Assembly: GCF_002934605.1 (NCBI RefSeq)
Contig: NZ_PTJC01000008.1
Coordinates: 1 to 64,000, forward strand
Source: Neolewinella xylanilytica
Lineage (GTDB): Bacteria; Bacteroidota; Bacteroidia; Chitinophagales; Saprospiraceae
Direction: 5' to 3'
Length of the DNA stretch: 64,000 nucleotides
Shown here piece by piece: positions 1 to 8,389 of the stretch (its first letter is position 1; each line of letters starts with the position of its first letter). A program made the position numbers and the translations under genes. Under the pieces are notes generated by a model, which was not told where the DNA came from, searched no databases, and saw nothing but the letters and a program-made list of their open reading frames with translations.

Positions 1-266
1 TAGCTGGGCAAGGAACTGGGTTAGAGCGTGAGTCATTCCCCTAAGTTCGGCCGCAATCTAATGTCGTAAAATACTTAGCTTAATGGCCATGAACAACACG
101 CCAGCGTCAAACCGGCAGTCGAGGGGGTAGGTGTCGAGGATGACTTATATTGGGGGACGAGGTTGGTGGTTGTCCGAAGAGCTGGTAGGTGGAGCCGGTC
201 TGCGCCGCCGTAACCGTTGGCTGATATCCATTACGCCCGCATCTTCACCATCTCACCATCATAATT

Positions 267-923
267 ATGAAATTGAGCTTTTTGCCGGTGTTGTTGCTAC
301 TGCTAGTCTCTTGTGAGTCGGATATTAAGCCAAGGCCACCACGTACTGAATCTCTACCGGAAAGGTATATAGCCAATAACTCCGCGGTACTAGATAGTGC
401 TAGGAAAGACTCAATTGTGCCCCACGAACCAGACCAGATTGACGGTAGTCAATCGATTACTGCGGTTGTCGGGAATGAAGATTTAGGTGCAGGTGATGAA
501 AACTTGTTGGCGATAAATTATCGAATAGAAACACTCAAATCAGAATTCGACTCAATTAAGTATTTTGATGTGCCTGATTCAATTTTTGTGGATTTTGATG
601 GAGATCTAATTACTGATACCATTTTCTTTTCTGTTGATTTTTTTTTAAGACAATTGATTTTTATTAAGGGAGGATTTAACATCAGGCAGGTGTTGACTTG
701 GAACAATGGGGAAGGCGGTGTGCAATCCGATTTTGGGTGGGTCGACTATTGGGCGCTCACAACGGACACGGTTACTTATGGAACAACCAACTACACCAGC
801 ATTGAAAAGGGTGATAGGATCACGTTGGTGCATCCTTCTTTGGTTTTGAGGGTAGATGAAGCAGCAGGCGCGCTTCTTACTATCGCCGATGGCAATTTCC
901 GGTACGTTCATCAGTCTGATTGA
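267..923 (+). CDS. Hypothetical lipoprotein
   Basis: Unrecognised secreted lipoprotein of 218 residues. The N-terminus is a short basic-hydrophobic signal ending in the lipobox LVSC (Cys16), so the mature protein should be lipid-anchored to a membrane. After an acidic, proline-containing linker there is a DFDGD segment (about residue 110) that resembles the calcium-binding loops of FG-GAP-like repeats, then beta-rich sequence with many aromatic residues. It stands alone, followed by a tandem repeat and an insertion sequence. Its base composition is visibly more AT-rich than the genes further right, which together with the neighbouring mobile elements suggests acquired DNA. No function can be assigned. 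Confidence 0.75.
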   Translation: MKLSFLPVLLLLLVSCESDIKPRPPRTESLPERYIANNSAVLDSARKDSIVPHEPDQIDGSQSITAVVGNEDLGAGDENLLAINYRIETLKSEFDSIKYFDVPDSIFVDFDGDLITDTIFFSVDFFLRQLIFIKGGFNIRQVLTWNNGEGGVQSDFGWVDYWALTTDTVTYGTTNYTSIEKGDRITLVHPSLVLRVDEAAGALLTIADGNFRYVHQSD

Positions 924-975
924 AAAGGCTACCAATCACCCTGCCACCAAGGAATGATCCACGTAACCTTGATGA

Positions 976-1120
976 CGCTGCCGCGCAGAAACAGTCCCCG
1001 CGCAGAACGGACGCCGCTGCCGCGTAGAAATAGTACCCCCGCAGAACGGATGCCGCTACCGCGTAGAGACAGCCCGCACTACTCAGAAAACGCTAACGTG
1101 TAGAAACAGTCGCTATCGCT
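976..1120. repeat. Degenerate 39-bp tandem repeat, about 3.7 copies
   Basis: Units begin at 976, 1015, 1054 and 1091. The first two are 39 bases long, the third has lost two bases, and the fourth is partial. Each opens with cgctgccgcg or a close variant, followed by tagaaacagt-like sequence and then a cgcagaacgg-like block. No reading frame runs through it. It lies between the lipoprotein gene and the end of the insertion sequence, in a stretch with no gene (924-1180). Confidence 0.75.
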
Positions 1121-1180
1121 CCATAAATAGAAGGACGTCAGCCAACACTGCGGCCACGTCCATGCCGGTGTACGCTTCCC

Positions 1181-2019
1181 CTACGCCGCAACCGCTCTAA
1201 AGTAGATATTCTCGTTTGCTTTTTCGTAGGCTCCCGGGCTTTGGTAGCCTAGGTTCTGGTGAGGTCGGTCGTAATTGTAGGTCATTGACCACTTCTCTAG
1301 TTGGTCGTTGAGTTCTTCCAGACCGGTAAATCAGCACTGGTTTAGGCATTCCACGCGCAGGGTTTTGTTCAGCCGTTCGATGAGCCCGTTTTGGCTCGGC
1401 TTTCCGGGCTGGATGTGTTTCAGTTCTACGTGGTGGTCGTCCGCCCATTGCCGCAACTGGTGGCTGATAAATTCTGGCCCATTGTCACAGCGGATATAGG
1501 CCGGACAGCCCCGAACTTCCACCAGGTTGTTGAGTACCTCGAGCAACTTGCGCGCCGAGATACTGGAGTGGGCCTCCGTCCAAAGCGCCTTTCGCGAGCC
1601 CTCATCCATCACGTTGACGATACGTACGCTTTGCTGGTTGGGCCTACCACACAGTCGCTCAAAAAGTCCATTGCCCAACCTTCGTTGATCCCGTCAGGAG
1701 GTAAGAGTTCCTGATACTCCCGCCGGATGCGGGGCCGCTTTGGGGGCAGGCGCAGGTGTAGTCCCGCTTCAGTCCACACTCGGTACACCCGCTTGTGGTT
1801 AAAGGCGTAGCCCTGATTTCGAAGGAAGTAGAAGATCATCCAGAAACCCCAGGCGACAAAACGCCGGGCGGTCCGCTCCAGCAGGTCCTGTAATTCCCAG
1901 TCCCGCTCTTCCGGACGATAGCCCCGCCAACGGTGGTGGTAGGTCTGACGACGAAAACCCAAGACGCGACAGATACGGCGCACGCTCTGCTGCCGGCGCT
2001 GTCTGATCGCTCCAATCAT
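1181..2019 (-). pseudogene. IS3-family transposase OrfB, frameshifted and truncated
   Basis: Catalytic subunit of an IS3 transposase (rve/DDE fold). The N-terminal part (1609-2019) shows the HTH_21-like region and ends after WAMDFLSD, which holds the first catalytic Asp. The frame then shifts near 1640-1665, and the continuation carries IRCDNGPEF (second Asp) and NGLIERLNKT (Glu). In that second frame a TGA at 1331-1333 sits where a TGG Trp would give continuous homology. Beyond it the frame stays open through YNYDRPHQNLGYQSPGAYEK to a TAG at 1181. The total of 839 bases is one short of 280 codons, which fits a single-base deletion. Two independent lesions mean no functional product. Confidence 0.88.
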
Positions 2020-2044
2020 TAGCTAGCCTTAGGGGCCCCTTCCC

Positions 2045-2341
2045 CTAAGTCCGCGAGGCGTCTTGGGCCTGCCACTTTTTTAGCATCGCGTAACCGTCGG
2101 AAAGAATACCATGATCGATACTTAGTTCGGCGTACATCTTTTTCAACCGGGCATTCTCCGTCTCGAGCTCCTTAATCCGTCGCTTGCTTTCGTCGGCCTC
2201 GTCGGCTTGTTCCTTCTTCCACTTGTAGAAGGTGGCGGCACTGATCTGGTGCTGGCGACACAGATCGGCTACGGGGGTACCGGCGTCGGCCTGGGCTAAG
2301 ATCTCGAGGCGCTGGGTGGGGGTGAACTTGATTTTTCGCAT
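2045..2341 (-). CDS. IS3-family transposase OrfA
   Basis: 98-residue DNA-binding subunit of the IS3 transposase. It opens with RKIKFTPTQRLEIL and the helix-turn-helix segment VADLCRQHQISAATFYKWKK (residues 25-44), typical of the HTH_8/Tnp_1 family. A leucine-zipper-like segment ELETENARLKKMYAEL follows, which mediates OrfA multimerisation in this family. The frame is intact from ATG to stop. The orfB start lies 25 bases downstream in another frame. With orfB broken, OrfA could at most act as a DNA-binding regulator. Confidence 0.88.
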   Translation of the reverse strand: MRKIKFTPTQRLEILAQADAGTPVADLCRQHQISAATFYKWKKEQADEADESKRRIKELETENARLKKMYAELSIDHGILSDGYAMLKKWQAQDASRT

Positions 2342-2346
2342 GGTAA

Positions 2347-2399
2347 AACCACTTTTGCAGGGTGAACTAAATTAGGGTTTGCCATACTAAAAAGTGGTT
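2347..2399. repeat. Inverted repeat upstream of orfA
   Basis: The 10-base arms aaccactttt (2347-2356) and aaaagtggtt (2390-2399) are perfect complements separated by 33 bases. They lie between the orfA start and the second transposase remnant. This may be an element end, an operator or promoter hairpin, or a junction scar. No matching copy was found at the left side of the element. Confidence 0.6.
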
Positions 2400-2639
2400 A
2401 CGGGGATGGGGAAGCGTACAGGACCAGCTGAAGTAAGACGCTTGCTAGTGGCCCTGGACAACGTCTACATCGAGCGCTGCTCGCGTACGATCAAGTATCA
2501 ACACATCTTCCTTAATCCGGCCGACAACGGCCGCCAGCTGTACCAAGGAATCGAAGAATGGCTGCATAGCTACCACCACCGCGATCACCAGGTGATCGAC
2601 CGAGTAAAACCTATCCAGCGGTACCAAAACGCCGCCTAA
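2394..2639 (+). pseudogene. Fragment of a second IS3 transposase OrfB (C-terminus)
   Basis: An open frame whose C-terminal part from about base 2446 is recognisable as the end of an IS3-family OrfB: ALDNVYIER, RTIKYQHIFLNPADNG, then LYQGIEEWLHSYHHRDHQ and KPIQRYQNAA. The catalytic Glu is the E of YIER. Both catalytic Asp residues and the whole N-terminal half are missing, and the first 15-17 codons do not look like transposase. It faces the opposite way from the adjacent IS3 element and belongs to a different subgroup by sequence. It is a non-functional remnant, probably cut by the neighbouring insertion. Confidence 0.75.
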
Positions 2640-2717
2640 CTTTCAACTAACTAACTTGGCTCCGTGGTTTAAAAACCCGAGGTACTATAGTCCAACCGGA
2701 CACCATGCAGAAACAAC

Positions 2718-3500
2718 ATGCCATACCTTTCGCAGGAACAAGTACACCAATTCATTACCACCGGATACGTGCGCATCGATCACGCCTTCGGCCGGGAACT
2801 GGCCGAGGAGGGGGTTGATCTGCTTTGGAAAGCTACCCAGCTTGACCGCAGCGATCCGGCGTCGTGGACGGAACCCGTCATCCGCATTGGGGAACTTGCC
2901 CAACCTCCCTTTATCAAGGCTGCCAACAGCAGCGTGTTGGTACAGTGCTATGAGGATTTACTGGGGGATAACTGGCTACCTAAAACATCCCTAGGAAGCT
3001 TTCCCATACGGTTTCCTAGCACCAAGGCGTCCGTTGATACCGGTTGGCACGTCGATGCTGGGTTTCCCGGCGACGATTCATCCGATTACCTCAGCTGGCG
3101 AATCAATGTGTACAGTAGAGGTCGTGCCTTACTGATGCTGTTTCTCTTTTCGGATACCACGGAGCAGGACGCGCCCACCAGGCTTATTCCCAAATCCCAT
3201 CTCCAGGTGGCGAACTTCCTGGCTGGCCGGGGGGAAACGGGCCGTACTTTCCTGGAAGTGGGGGAATGGGCAAAATCAATCGATGATCGATACATTGAGT
3301 TGGCCACCGGCAGTGCGGGCACCGTCTACTTATGCCACCCCTTTCTCGTTCATGCCGCGCAGCAGCACACCGGCGACAAGCCGAAATTCATGGCACAACC
3401 CGCCCTGTTTCCGAAAAGGGAATTTGCACTTGCGGGGGATGTGGCATATCTCTGTCCCGTGGAACAAGCAATCGTAGCTGGGATAATGCACGCGGGTTAG
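2718..3500 (+). CDS. Phytanoyl-CoA dioxygenase (PhyH) family protein
   Basis: Likely Fe(II)/2-oxoglutarate-dependent oxygenase of 260 residues. The double-stranded beta-helix core shows the iron-binding HxD motif in GWHVDAGF (His111, Asp113). A candidate distal His is at residue 212 in HPFLVHAAQQ, followed by a basic residue region that would hold 2-oxoglutarate. RLIPKSH and the GTVYLCHPFL strand are typical of the family. The substrate cannot be told; such enzymes hydroxylate lipids, amino acids and secondary metabolites. It stands alone beside transposon debris, with no biosynthetic partners in view. A second PhyH-family gene at 13936 is only distantly similar. Confidence 0.8.
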   Translation: MPYLSQEQVHQFITTGYVRIDHAFGRELAEEGVDLLWKATQLDRSDPASWTEPVIRIGELAQPPFIKAANSSVLVQCYEDLLGDNWLPKTSLGSFPIRFPSTKASVDTGWHVDAGFPGDDSSDYLSWRINVYSRGRALLMLFLFSDTTEQDAPTRLIPKSHLQVANFLAGRGETGRTFLEVGEWAKSIDDRYIELATGSAGTVYLCHPFLVHAAQQHTGDKPKFMAQPALFPKREFALAGDVAYLCPVEQAIVAGIMHAG

Positions 3501-4010
3501 GGCTTTCGGGGATATTGCGGCTGTGGCCCCGGGGTGTACCGCCCCGGCGCTGTGGCAGTCGCCATACGCATAAGCAAACCGGCCGTATGACTCGTCACTG
3601 CGCCTGTAAGGGGCATAAAGCTGACGCAAGTCTTGGTGTACCGGCCCCCGCACACCTGCTCCGAGCCAGTGGTCGGCCAACCAGGGGGCGGGAATTGCAG
3701 CGGAATCCTCCTACCAAGTGACTGCCTACGTGCCACCGGGGAATTTCGACTTCCCGTCCACTGGCATGGGATTGCCCTCGCAAAGTAGCGTACTGGGGTT
3801 TCCCGCGGTGGTTCAGGCATCACGGATTACGGGCTGGGAAAAGGTTGCAGGATGGACAACTTGTAACCTTGCGTAGGTACGCCCGACCCTGGCAGCAGAA
3901 GCGTGTGCGGTAGGCCGCGACGGGTCCGAATGTAACGGGACGGCGGTCTGGGTACCAATGGCCTGCGACGCCCCCCGCTGCCACCGCATGCAACTGGGGA
4001 ATCAGCGACT
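3501..4010. other. Gene-free stretch
   Basis: About 510 bases with no open frame that resembles a protein on either strand. The overlapping open frames here are typical of GC-rich non-coding DNA and have no recognisable motif. No tRNA-like or clear terminator structure was seen. It may be decayed coding sequence. Confidence 0.5.
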
Positions 4011-4391
4011 CTACACCGGGGGGGATCCGCCCCACTGTTGAAAGCGGATACCGACTTGCCCGTCGGCAATCGCAAACTCCCACGCACCCCACGGACGTAA
4101 GGTAATGCGGTCCAGATTCGGATGCAGCAGGTAGGGGTGGGAGGCGGCAAGAGCGTCGTACACGACTTTGATATCTTCGGTTTCGATCCGGAGTTCGGGA
4201 TGATGCGCTCCGGCCAAGCGGCTGTCCTGGAAAAGCATCAGTTTGATTCCGTCCTTCGCCACTAGCGCGTAGGGTTGGGCTGCCGCTTCCTCCTGATGCA
4301 GGACGGAAAACTGGAGGCATTCGACAAATAAGGCTAGTGCGTCGGCAAGATCCGGGTAGAAGACACTGGGCACCAGCCTGGTATAGCGCAT
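4011..4391 (-). CDS. VOC (glyoxalase/bleomycin resistance) family protein
   Basis: 126-residue single-module protein with the vicinal-oxygen-chelate pattern: an N-terminal beta strand (RLVPSVFYPDLADALALFVE), a middle strand with DGIKLMLFQDS, an ELRIETEDIKVVYDAL segment, and a final RPWGAWEFAIADGQVGIRF strand. These match the beta-alpha-beta-beta-beta units of the family. Metal ligands are not obvious, so it may be a binding protein or an enzyme of unknown substrate. It is 33 bases downstream of the DinB-like gene on the same strand and may be cotranscribed with it. Confidence 0.7.
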   Translation of the reverse strand: MRYTRLVPSVFYPDLADALALFVECLQFSVLHQEEAAAQPYALVAKDGIKLMLFQDSRLAGAHHPELRIETEDIKVVYDALAASHPYLLHPNLDRITLRPWGAWEFAIADGQVGIRFQQWGGSPPV

Positions 4392-4424
4392 ATTGGCCGA
4401 TTTTGCCGGTTCATTTTACTCAAC

Positions 4425-4961
4425 TCACTCGGCCTGGGAGATCCATTCCGCAGCCAAATTAGCTTCATTTCTCAGAATGTAATTTAACTGAGCTACGTGA
4501 TGCTGGACGTGTCGCAAATTATAAAAGAGGATATCCAACAGCGAATAGTCCATGACCCCACCCGGGCAGAGGCCATGCAAGTCAATTTCTGCCGGTGTGA
4601 TCCAAGGTACCGATACGTCCTGAATGGCCTGCGGTCCGATCAGAGCCTGGCACTTCGATCTGGCCAACCGTACGGAGGAGATGACCTCGGCTGTGGAGTA
4701 GTGCCGAACGGGCAGAACGTCGTCTACGGCGTCCGCGGGAAGTTCTCGTTGCGGGACGAGAACGTAGGGTAATCGAGGGTCGAATTGGTCTACGGGATAG
4801 GTTAGGTAGTAATCCAAAAATATCGCGGTATGGTAGGCCAGATAGTAAAATTTATCCTCCTGCTTCCATAGAGCGTCAGGGCACAGTTTGATCACCGCTT
4901 CGAGCATATCCACGGTTGCCGCAAAGTTTTTCCACAAACATGCTTTACAGGTATCTTCCAT
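4425..4961 (-). CDS. DinB-like superfamily protein
   Basis: 178-residue all-helical protein resembling the DinB/YfiT four-helix-bundle family, whose members bind a metal through a His triad and are often thiol-dependent transferases. Here His44 in YHTAIFLDYYL and the cluster RHVQHHVAQLNYILR near residue 150 are the likely metal ligands. WKNF near the N-terminus and the final helix fit the family. The start is an ATG at 4961. The VOC gene follows on the same strand. The substrate is unknown. Confidence 0.75.
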   Translation of the reverse strand: MEDTCKACLWKNFAATVDMLEAVIKLCPDALWKQEDKFYYLAYHTAIFLDYYLTYPVDQFDPRLPYVLVPQRELPADAVDDVLPVRHYSTAEVISSVRLARSKCQALIGPQAIQDVSVPWITPAEIDLHGLCPGGVMDYSLLDILFYNLRHVQHHVAQLNYILRNEANLAAEWISQAE

Positions 4962-6114
4962 AGGTCGTCAACCGTACCTTATTTAATAGGTCCTCGCAGC
5001 GTACGCGTTCCATACCGGATATCTACTTCGTCTCCCCCCGCGCCGGTTCGGGGGGGAGGGGTAGCCAAACGAGCGTTTCCGTGTACGCCGTCGGCAGCAA
5101 GTTCGGCGGGTCGGTGGGAGCCGGCATCTACGATAGCATTGGTCCTATTCGGAAAGTCTGCTCCGAGAAAGGTAGACGATTTTCGCTATTCGCCGCACCG
5201 GAATCTGAGTGGCGCTGGCTGGCAGCCCTTGGTATAAAGCAAAAGGCCCCGGCCGGATCCTGGCGGGGCCCCTAGGGCAGGAGAAATATCGCGGATTTAG
5301 GCCTACCCGGTGTCAAGTACCGTTCGTGGAAAGACCCAGGTGGAAGGAAGCTATCAGCCCGCGGTCCCGAGACACCCTCGGGGGTCGCGGATGGACTACC
5401 GACCGCTGGCTGGGGATGACTAATTTGCCGAGAGCGCGAACCCGCGGAAATCAGGCCTTCACCTGGTTGGAAATACATAAAAGGTTGCGTGTGGTGGCAA
5501 ACGTCCTGTTGGGTCCAAATTTACGGGCTTACGCGTATATCCCATTGGGGTTTCTCCCACTAATCCCTCTAAATTTTTTCCCGGCACACACCCATATTTC
5601 ATTTAAAACGCCGACCCACCATAAAGCGAACTTATCAATGCCGGCTTGACTCCACCTCGGTGCCAACGGGACGAATGGCTGTATAACCCACGGATGCGTA
5701 CAGCTTTCCGAATGGGCAGGGACAGTTCTCGCGGACATCGCTGCCCCCTGCCCCACCCCGTCCGACCCCGGGTAGCCAAACGGATTTCAGTCATCGGACG
5801 AAGACCGGTTGCACGTGAGGTGTGCCGGGGCGGAAGGGGGTGAACCGATATGCCGTTCGCACGGTACCCCTGCCCTCACGATATCCGGTCATCGCGCTGG
5901 GAATGCGGTTCCTGGCCGTAGCCTCAATCCGGTACGGTTGCCTTTACCAAAGCATGGAAATCAAATTGTGGTCTTCGGTAGCAAGAACGTGGTTGCCCCA
6001 CCAGCTTAGCAGTGCTCAAGTTTCCGCAATCCCGGGAATGCCAGGCGCGTGGTAGAATGCGGATATCGTACTTGCCTTTGCCTGCCTACCGTGTTTTTGG
6101 AACCGTGCCCTTTA
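4962..6114. other. Long stretch without a recognisable gene
   Basis: Roughly 1.15 kb with no protein I can support on either strand. It holds short open frames without family features, a G/C hairpin at 5032-5058 (ctcccccc paired with ggggggag) and a terminator-like hairpin at 5245-5270. The terminator-like structure faces the minus strand with no gene before it, which suggests that a minus-strand gene once lay at about 5280-6110 and has decayed. Confidence 0.5.
5245..5270 (-). terminator. Possible orphan terminator hairpin
   Basis: The stem ggccccg (5245-5251) pairs with cggggcc (5264-5270). Read on the minus strand it is followed by TTTTGC, the same layout as the hairpin after rpsP at 24075-24104. 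No intact gene precedes it on the minus strand. Confidence 0.4.
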
Positions 6115-6462
6115 CTACCGCAGTGTGCTGATTCGATATTGTAGGATCGTCCGGATCAGGTCTTCGGGCAGGGGCCGATCTAAAGGAAAGTGTATAGCGC
6201 CTTTTCCCGAGGTTTTATAGGCGGAGAAGGTTGCCGCGAACTCCTTACCGGTCGGGACCGGGTACATGCCGATGTGGTGTTTGTACGCGGCAAAGTGGAT
6301 CAGATAGCGGCCATTCAACCTAAATGACGGTATGCCATAGCTGATCGTCTCTTCGGCTGCGGCAGCGGTGGATTGAATCAGTTCCCGGATTTGCTGTAGC
6401 ATAGCCTGGGTGTCGCGGGGAAACTGCTCGATGTACTGGTCGATCCTGCCCGTCTTTACCAT
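6115..6462 (-). CDS. DUF1801 (YdhG-like) family protein
   Basis: 115-residue protein of the DUF1801/YdhG fold. It shows the RIDQYIEQFPRDTQAMLQQI helix, then EETISYGIPSFRLNGRYLIH, HHIGMYPVP and a C-terminal GKGAIHFPLDRPLPEDLIR segment, all characteristic of this family. The role is unknown; relatives include proteins annotated as iron chaperone-like. The ATG at 6462 (MVKTG) is preferred over an in-frame TTG five codons upstream. It is isolated between two gene-poor regions. A second, more divergent DUF1801 gene lies at 12606. Confidence 0.8.
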   Translation of the reverse strand: MVKTGRIDQYIEQFPRDTQAMLQQIRELIQSTAAAAEETISYGIPSFRLNGRYLIHFAAYKHHIGMYPVPTGKEFAATFSAYKTSGKGAIHFPLDRPLPEDLIRTILQYRISTLR

Positions 6463-7378
6463 AACCCTTGTATTCAAGAACTGTCAGTCCTGGTAGCCCG
6501 GCTGAGAACCAGAGCCATCGATCGCTCGCGGCGGCTTCCCCGTGATCCGTTGGTTTAAATATAGGGTGATCCGTCGGATATTCATACCTGCCGCTGGGGC
6601 CGGTTTTGCCAGTGAGCCTCCCGATCCGAGCCGGCTGTCCGGACACGAATTTGCGCTTCGCCTGCCTCAGCGAATAGATCGCTCGCAGAGGGACTAACCG
6701 GGATGTAGGCCGCCCACACCCCCTCGGAGATTAGCCTGTGACAGGCAGGCAGTGTAGTCGGGAGACCGTTGCAAAACGTGTGTCACGATAAGCATCAATA
6801 CGTTTCGTAACGCGCACGAAAACCAAGCATTTAATATGTCGTGCTCCCGGGTCGACGTAGCCGGAATATTGGCTGACGTTCTCTTTTTCGGGGGCAATAG
6901 CGGCATTTTAAACGCGGTATAAGAGAAGATGATACCCTCTACCCTTGCCCGTTTAAATAGTAGTCAATAATTCAGTGTATACCAAGTCAGTACGAAAAGC
7001 ATGCTATGTTAATCCATTATAACACAGCCATACCTGCTTCTTCCAGCATTCATCTCGTTTGCTGATTTATTGAATTTCTAGTGCTTTTTACTATTTACTT
7101 TAACCAGGTCCAACTCTTTCAACGTTGCGCTGACCTTGAGTTAACGAGATCTTATTGGCTCCTTCCGAGAACTGTGTTTCTTTGACCGGTTACGGAATGT
7201 GCTCGCCGCTCGCCCACCACCCCGCCCAAGAGGGTTAAAAGATCCCAAAGGAAGCATGAGGCGCGAAGTCCCAACCAAACCCTAATTTCGCCCCGGATCA
7301 GAACTGCCTTCACACCCGCGCTCCGCCGCCCACCCCGCTTCCGCTCCGGAGCCCCTTCCGCAGCCAAAACCAAATGAG
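6463..7378. other. Gene-free stretch of about 900 bases
   Basis: No convincing coding region on either strand. Bases 6930-7150 are notably AT-rich compared with the surroundings and could contain promoter DNA for the hydrolase at 7379. The remainder is GC-rich with only chance open frames. No RNA gene was recognised. Confidence 0.5.
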
Positions 7379-8305
7379 ATGCTCAAAAAAGCCTTTACCT
7401 TCCTTGCCATTGCCTTGCTCGTCGTTTTCCTGGTCGGAGAGCTGGTCGGCCGGTATTTCGGATTGCACGACTACCCCACCCACGTCAGCAGCGATACCTT
7501 CGAGTACATCCATTCCCCCAACCAGGACCGGACAATTTACGGCAATCACTTCATCACGAATGAATTCAGTATGCGGAGCGAGCCGATTTCACCGGAGGAT
7601 TCGCTGATCGTCCTGCTCATAGGGGATTCCGTAGTGAACGGGGGAAACCTCACCGATCACGACAGCCTCGCCTCTACTTTATTGGAAAAATCGCTGTCCG
7701 ACGAGCTAGGCCAAAAGGTGCGGGTACTGAATATCGCGGCGGGGTCATGGGGCCCCGACAACGGCATGGAATACGTCAAAAAATATGGGCTGTTCGGCGC
7801 GGACGCCATCGTGCTGGTGTTCAGCAGCCACGACGCCCACGACAACATCAAGCTAGAACGGAGCATCGTCGACAACCACCCGCAGTACTTCTCCAAGAAC
7901 TACCCCCTCGCCTGGGGCAAACTCGCCGAGCGGGGGTGGCAGCAGGTCGAAGGCCGGCTATTCAAGAAGAACAAACAGAACAAGATTGATAATTCCGACC
8001 TCGGCATTAGCGAGGAAAAGGATTTCAACGCGGGCTTCGCTTACTTCCGCGACGTGGCCGCCAGTGAAAACATCCCCCTCTTTCTCTACCTCCACGCCTC
8101 CCTGGAAGAGCTGAAGAAGCAGGAATTGAATGACGACGGACTCGAGATCGTCCAGTTCAGCGACAGCAACAACATCCAGTTGATAACGGAACTGGAAACC
8201 GATCTGAAGCCGGCCGACTTTCGGGATGGGATCCACTATTCCGATGCCGGACAGAAGCATCTAGCAAAAGAACTTCAACCGCTTCTACTCGACGTGCTCG
8301 AGTAA
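7379..8305 (+). CDS. SGNH/GDSL-type hydrolase, membrane-anchored
   Basis: 308-residue protein with an N-terminal membrane anchor or signal (residues 4-24) and an SGNH hydrolase domain. Block I is LLIGDSVVNGG with the nucleophile Ser84. A Gly-containing block (NIAAGSWGPDNG) follows, and the Asp-x-x-His pair is in DGIHYSDAG near the C-terminus. Such enzymes are esterases or polysaccharide O-acetyl esterases acting outside the cytoplasm. The start ATG is directly before the lysine-rich signal. No operon partner; the gene to the right is convergent. The substrate is not predictable, but extracytoplasmic deacylation of glycans is the common role. Confidence 0.8.
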   Translation: MLKKAFTFLAIALLVVFLVGELVGRYFGLHDYPTHVSSDTFEYIHSPNQDRTIYGNHFITNEFSMRSEPISPEDSLIVLLIGDSVVNGGNLTDHDSLASTLLEKSLSDELGQKVRVLNIAAGSWGPDNGMEYVKKYGLFGADAIVLVFSSHDAHDNIKLERSIVDNHPQYFSKNYPLAWGKLAERGWQQVEGRLFKKNKQNKIDNSDLGISEEKDFNAGFAYFRDVAASENIPLFLYLHASLEELKKQELNDDGLEIVQFSDSNNIQLITELETDLKPADFRDGIHYSDAGQKHLAKELQPLLLDVLE

Positions 8306-8389
8306 GCTGGGCGATCGGGGAAGGGGGTTGGATAGCTAAAATCGCCCGTGGCTTATAGTCCGGCCCGATGACTACCATTGGGCGACAAC

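Larger units (their letters stand above)
1181..2341 (-). mobile_element. IS3-family insertion sequence, decayed
   Basis: Two-gene IS3-type element on the minus strand. An intact helix-turn-helix orfA (2045-2341) is followed by a DDE integrase-type orfB (1181-2019) that carries one frameshift and one nonsense codon. The limits given are those of the coding parts. I could not find convincing matching terminal inverted repeats or a target duplication, so the true ends are unknown. Because orfB is broken, the element is probably unable to move by itself. A fragment of a different IS3 transposase lies directly to the right on the opposite strand, so insertion of one element into or beside another is likely. 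Confidence 0.85.

Noticed and set aside
976..1120. CRISPR array
   Set aside because: Units are imperfect and contiguous with no unique spacers, and no cas gene is present.
2347..2399. Complete terminal inverted repeat pair of the IS3 element
   Set aside because: Both arms lie on the same side of the element; no copy was found beyond the orfB end.
3330..3823. Several overlapping open frames after the PhyH gene
   Set aside because: They exist in multiple frames at once, overlap the PhyH end and resemble no protein family.
5209..5649. Plus-strand open frame of 146 codons in the gene-poor region
   Set aside because: Composition irregular, no domain, contains the terminator-like hairpin near its start; not supportable as a gene.
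5529..6055. Possible frames for a decayed gene before the orphan terminator
   Set aside because: None of the short frames could be recognised or stitched into a known family by eye.
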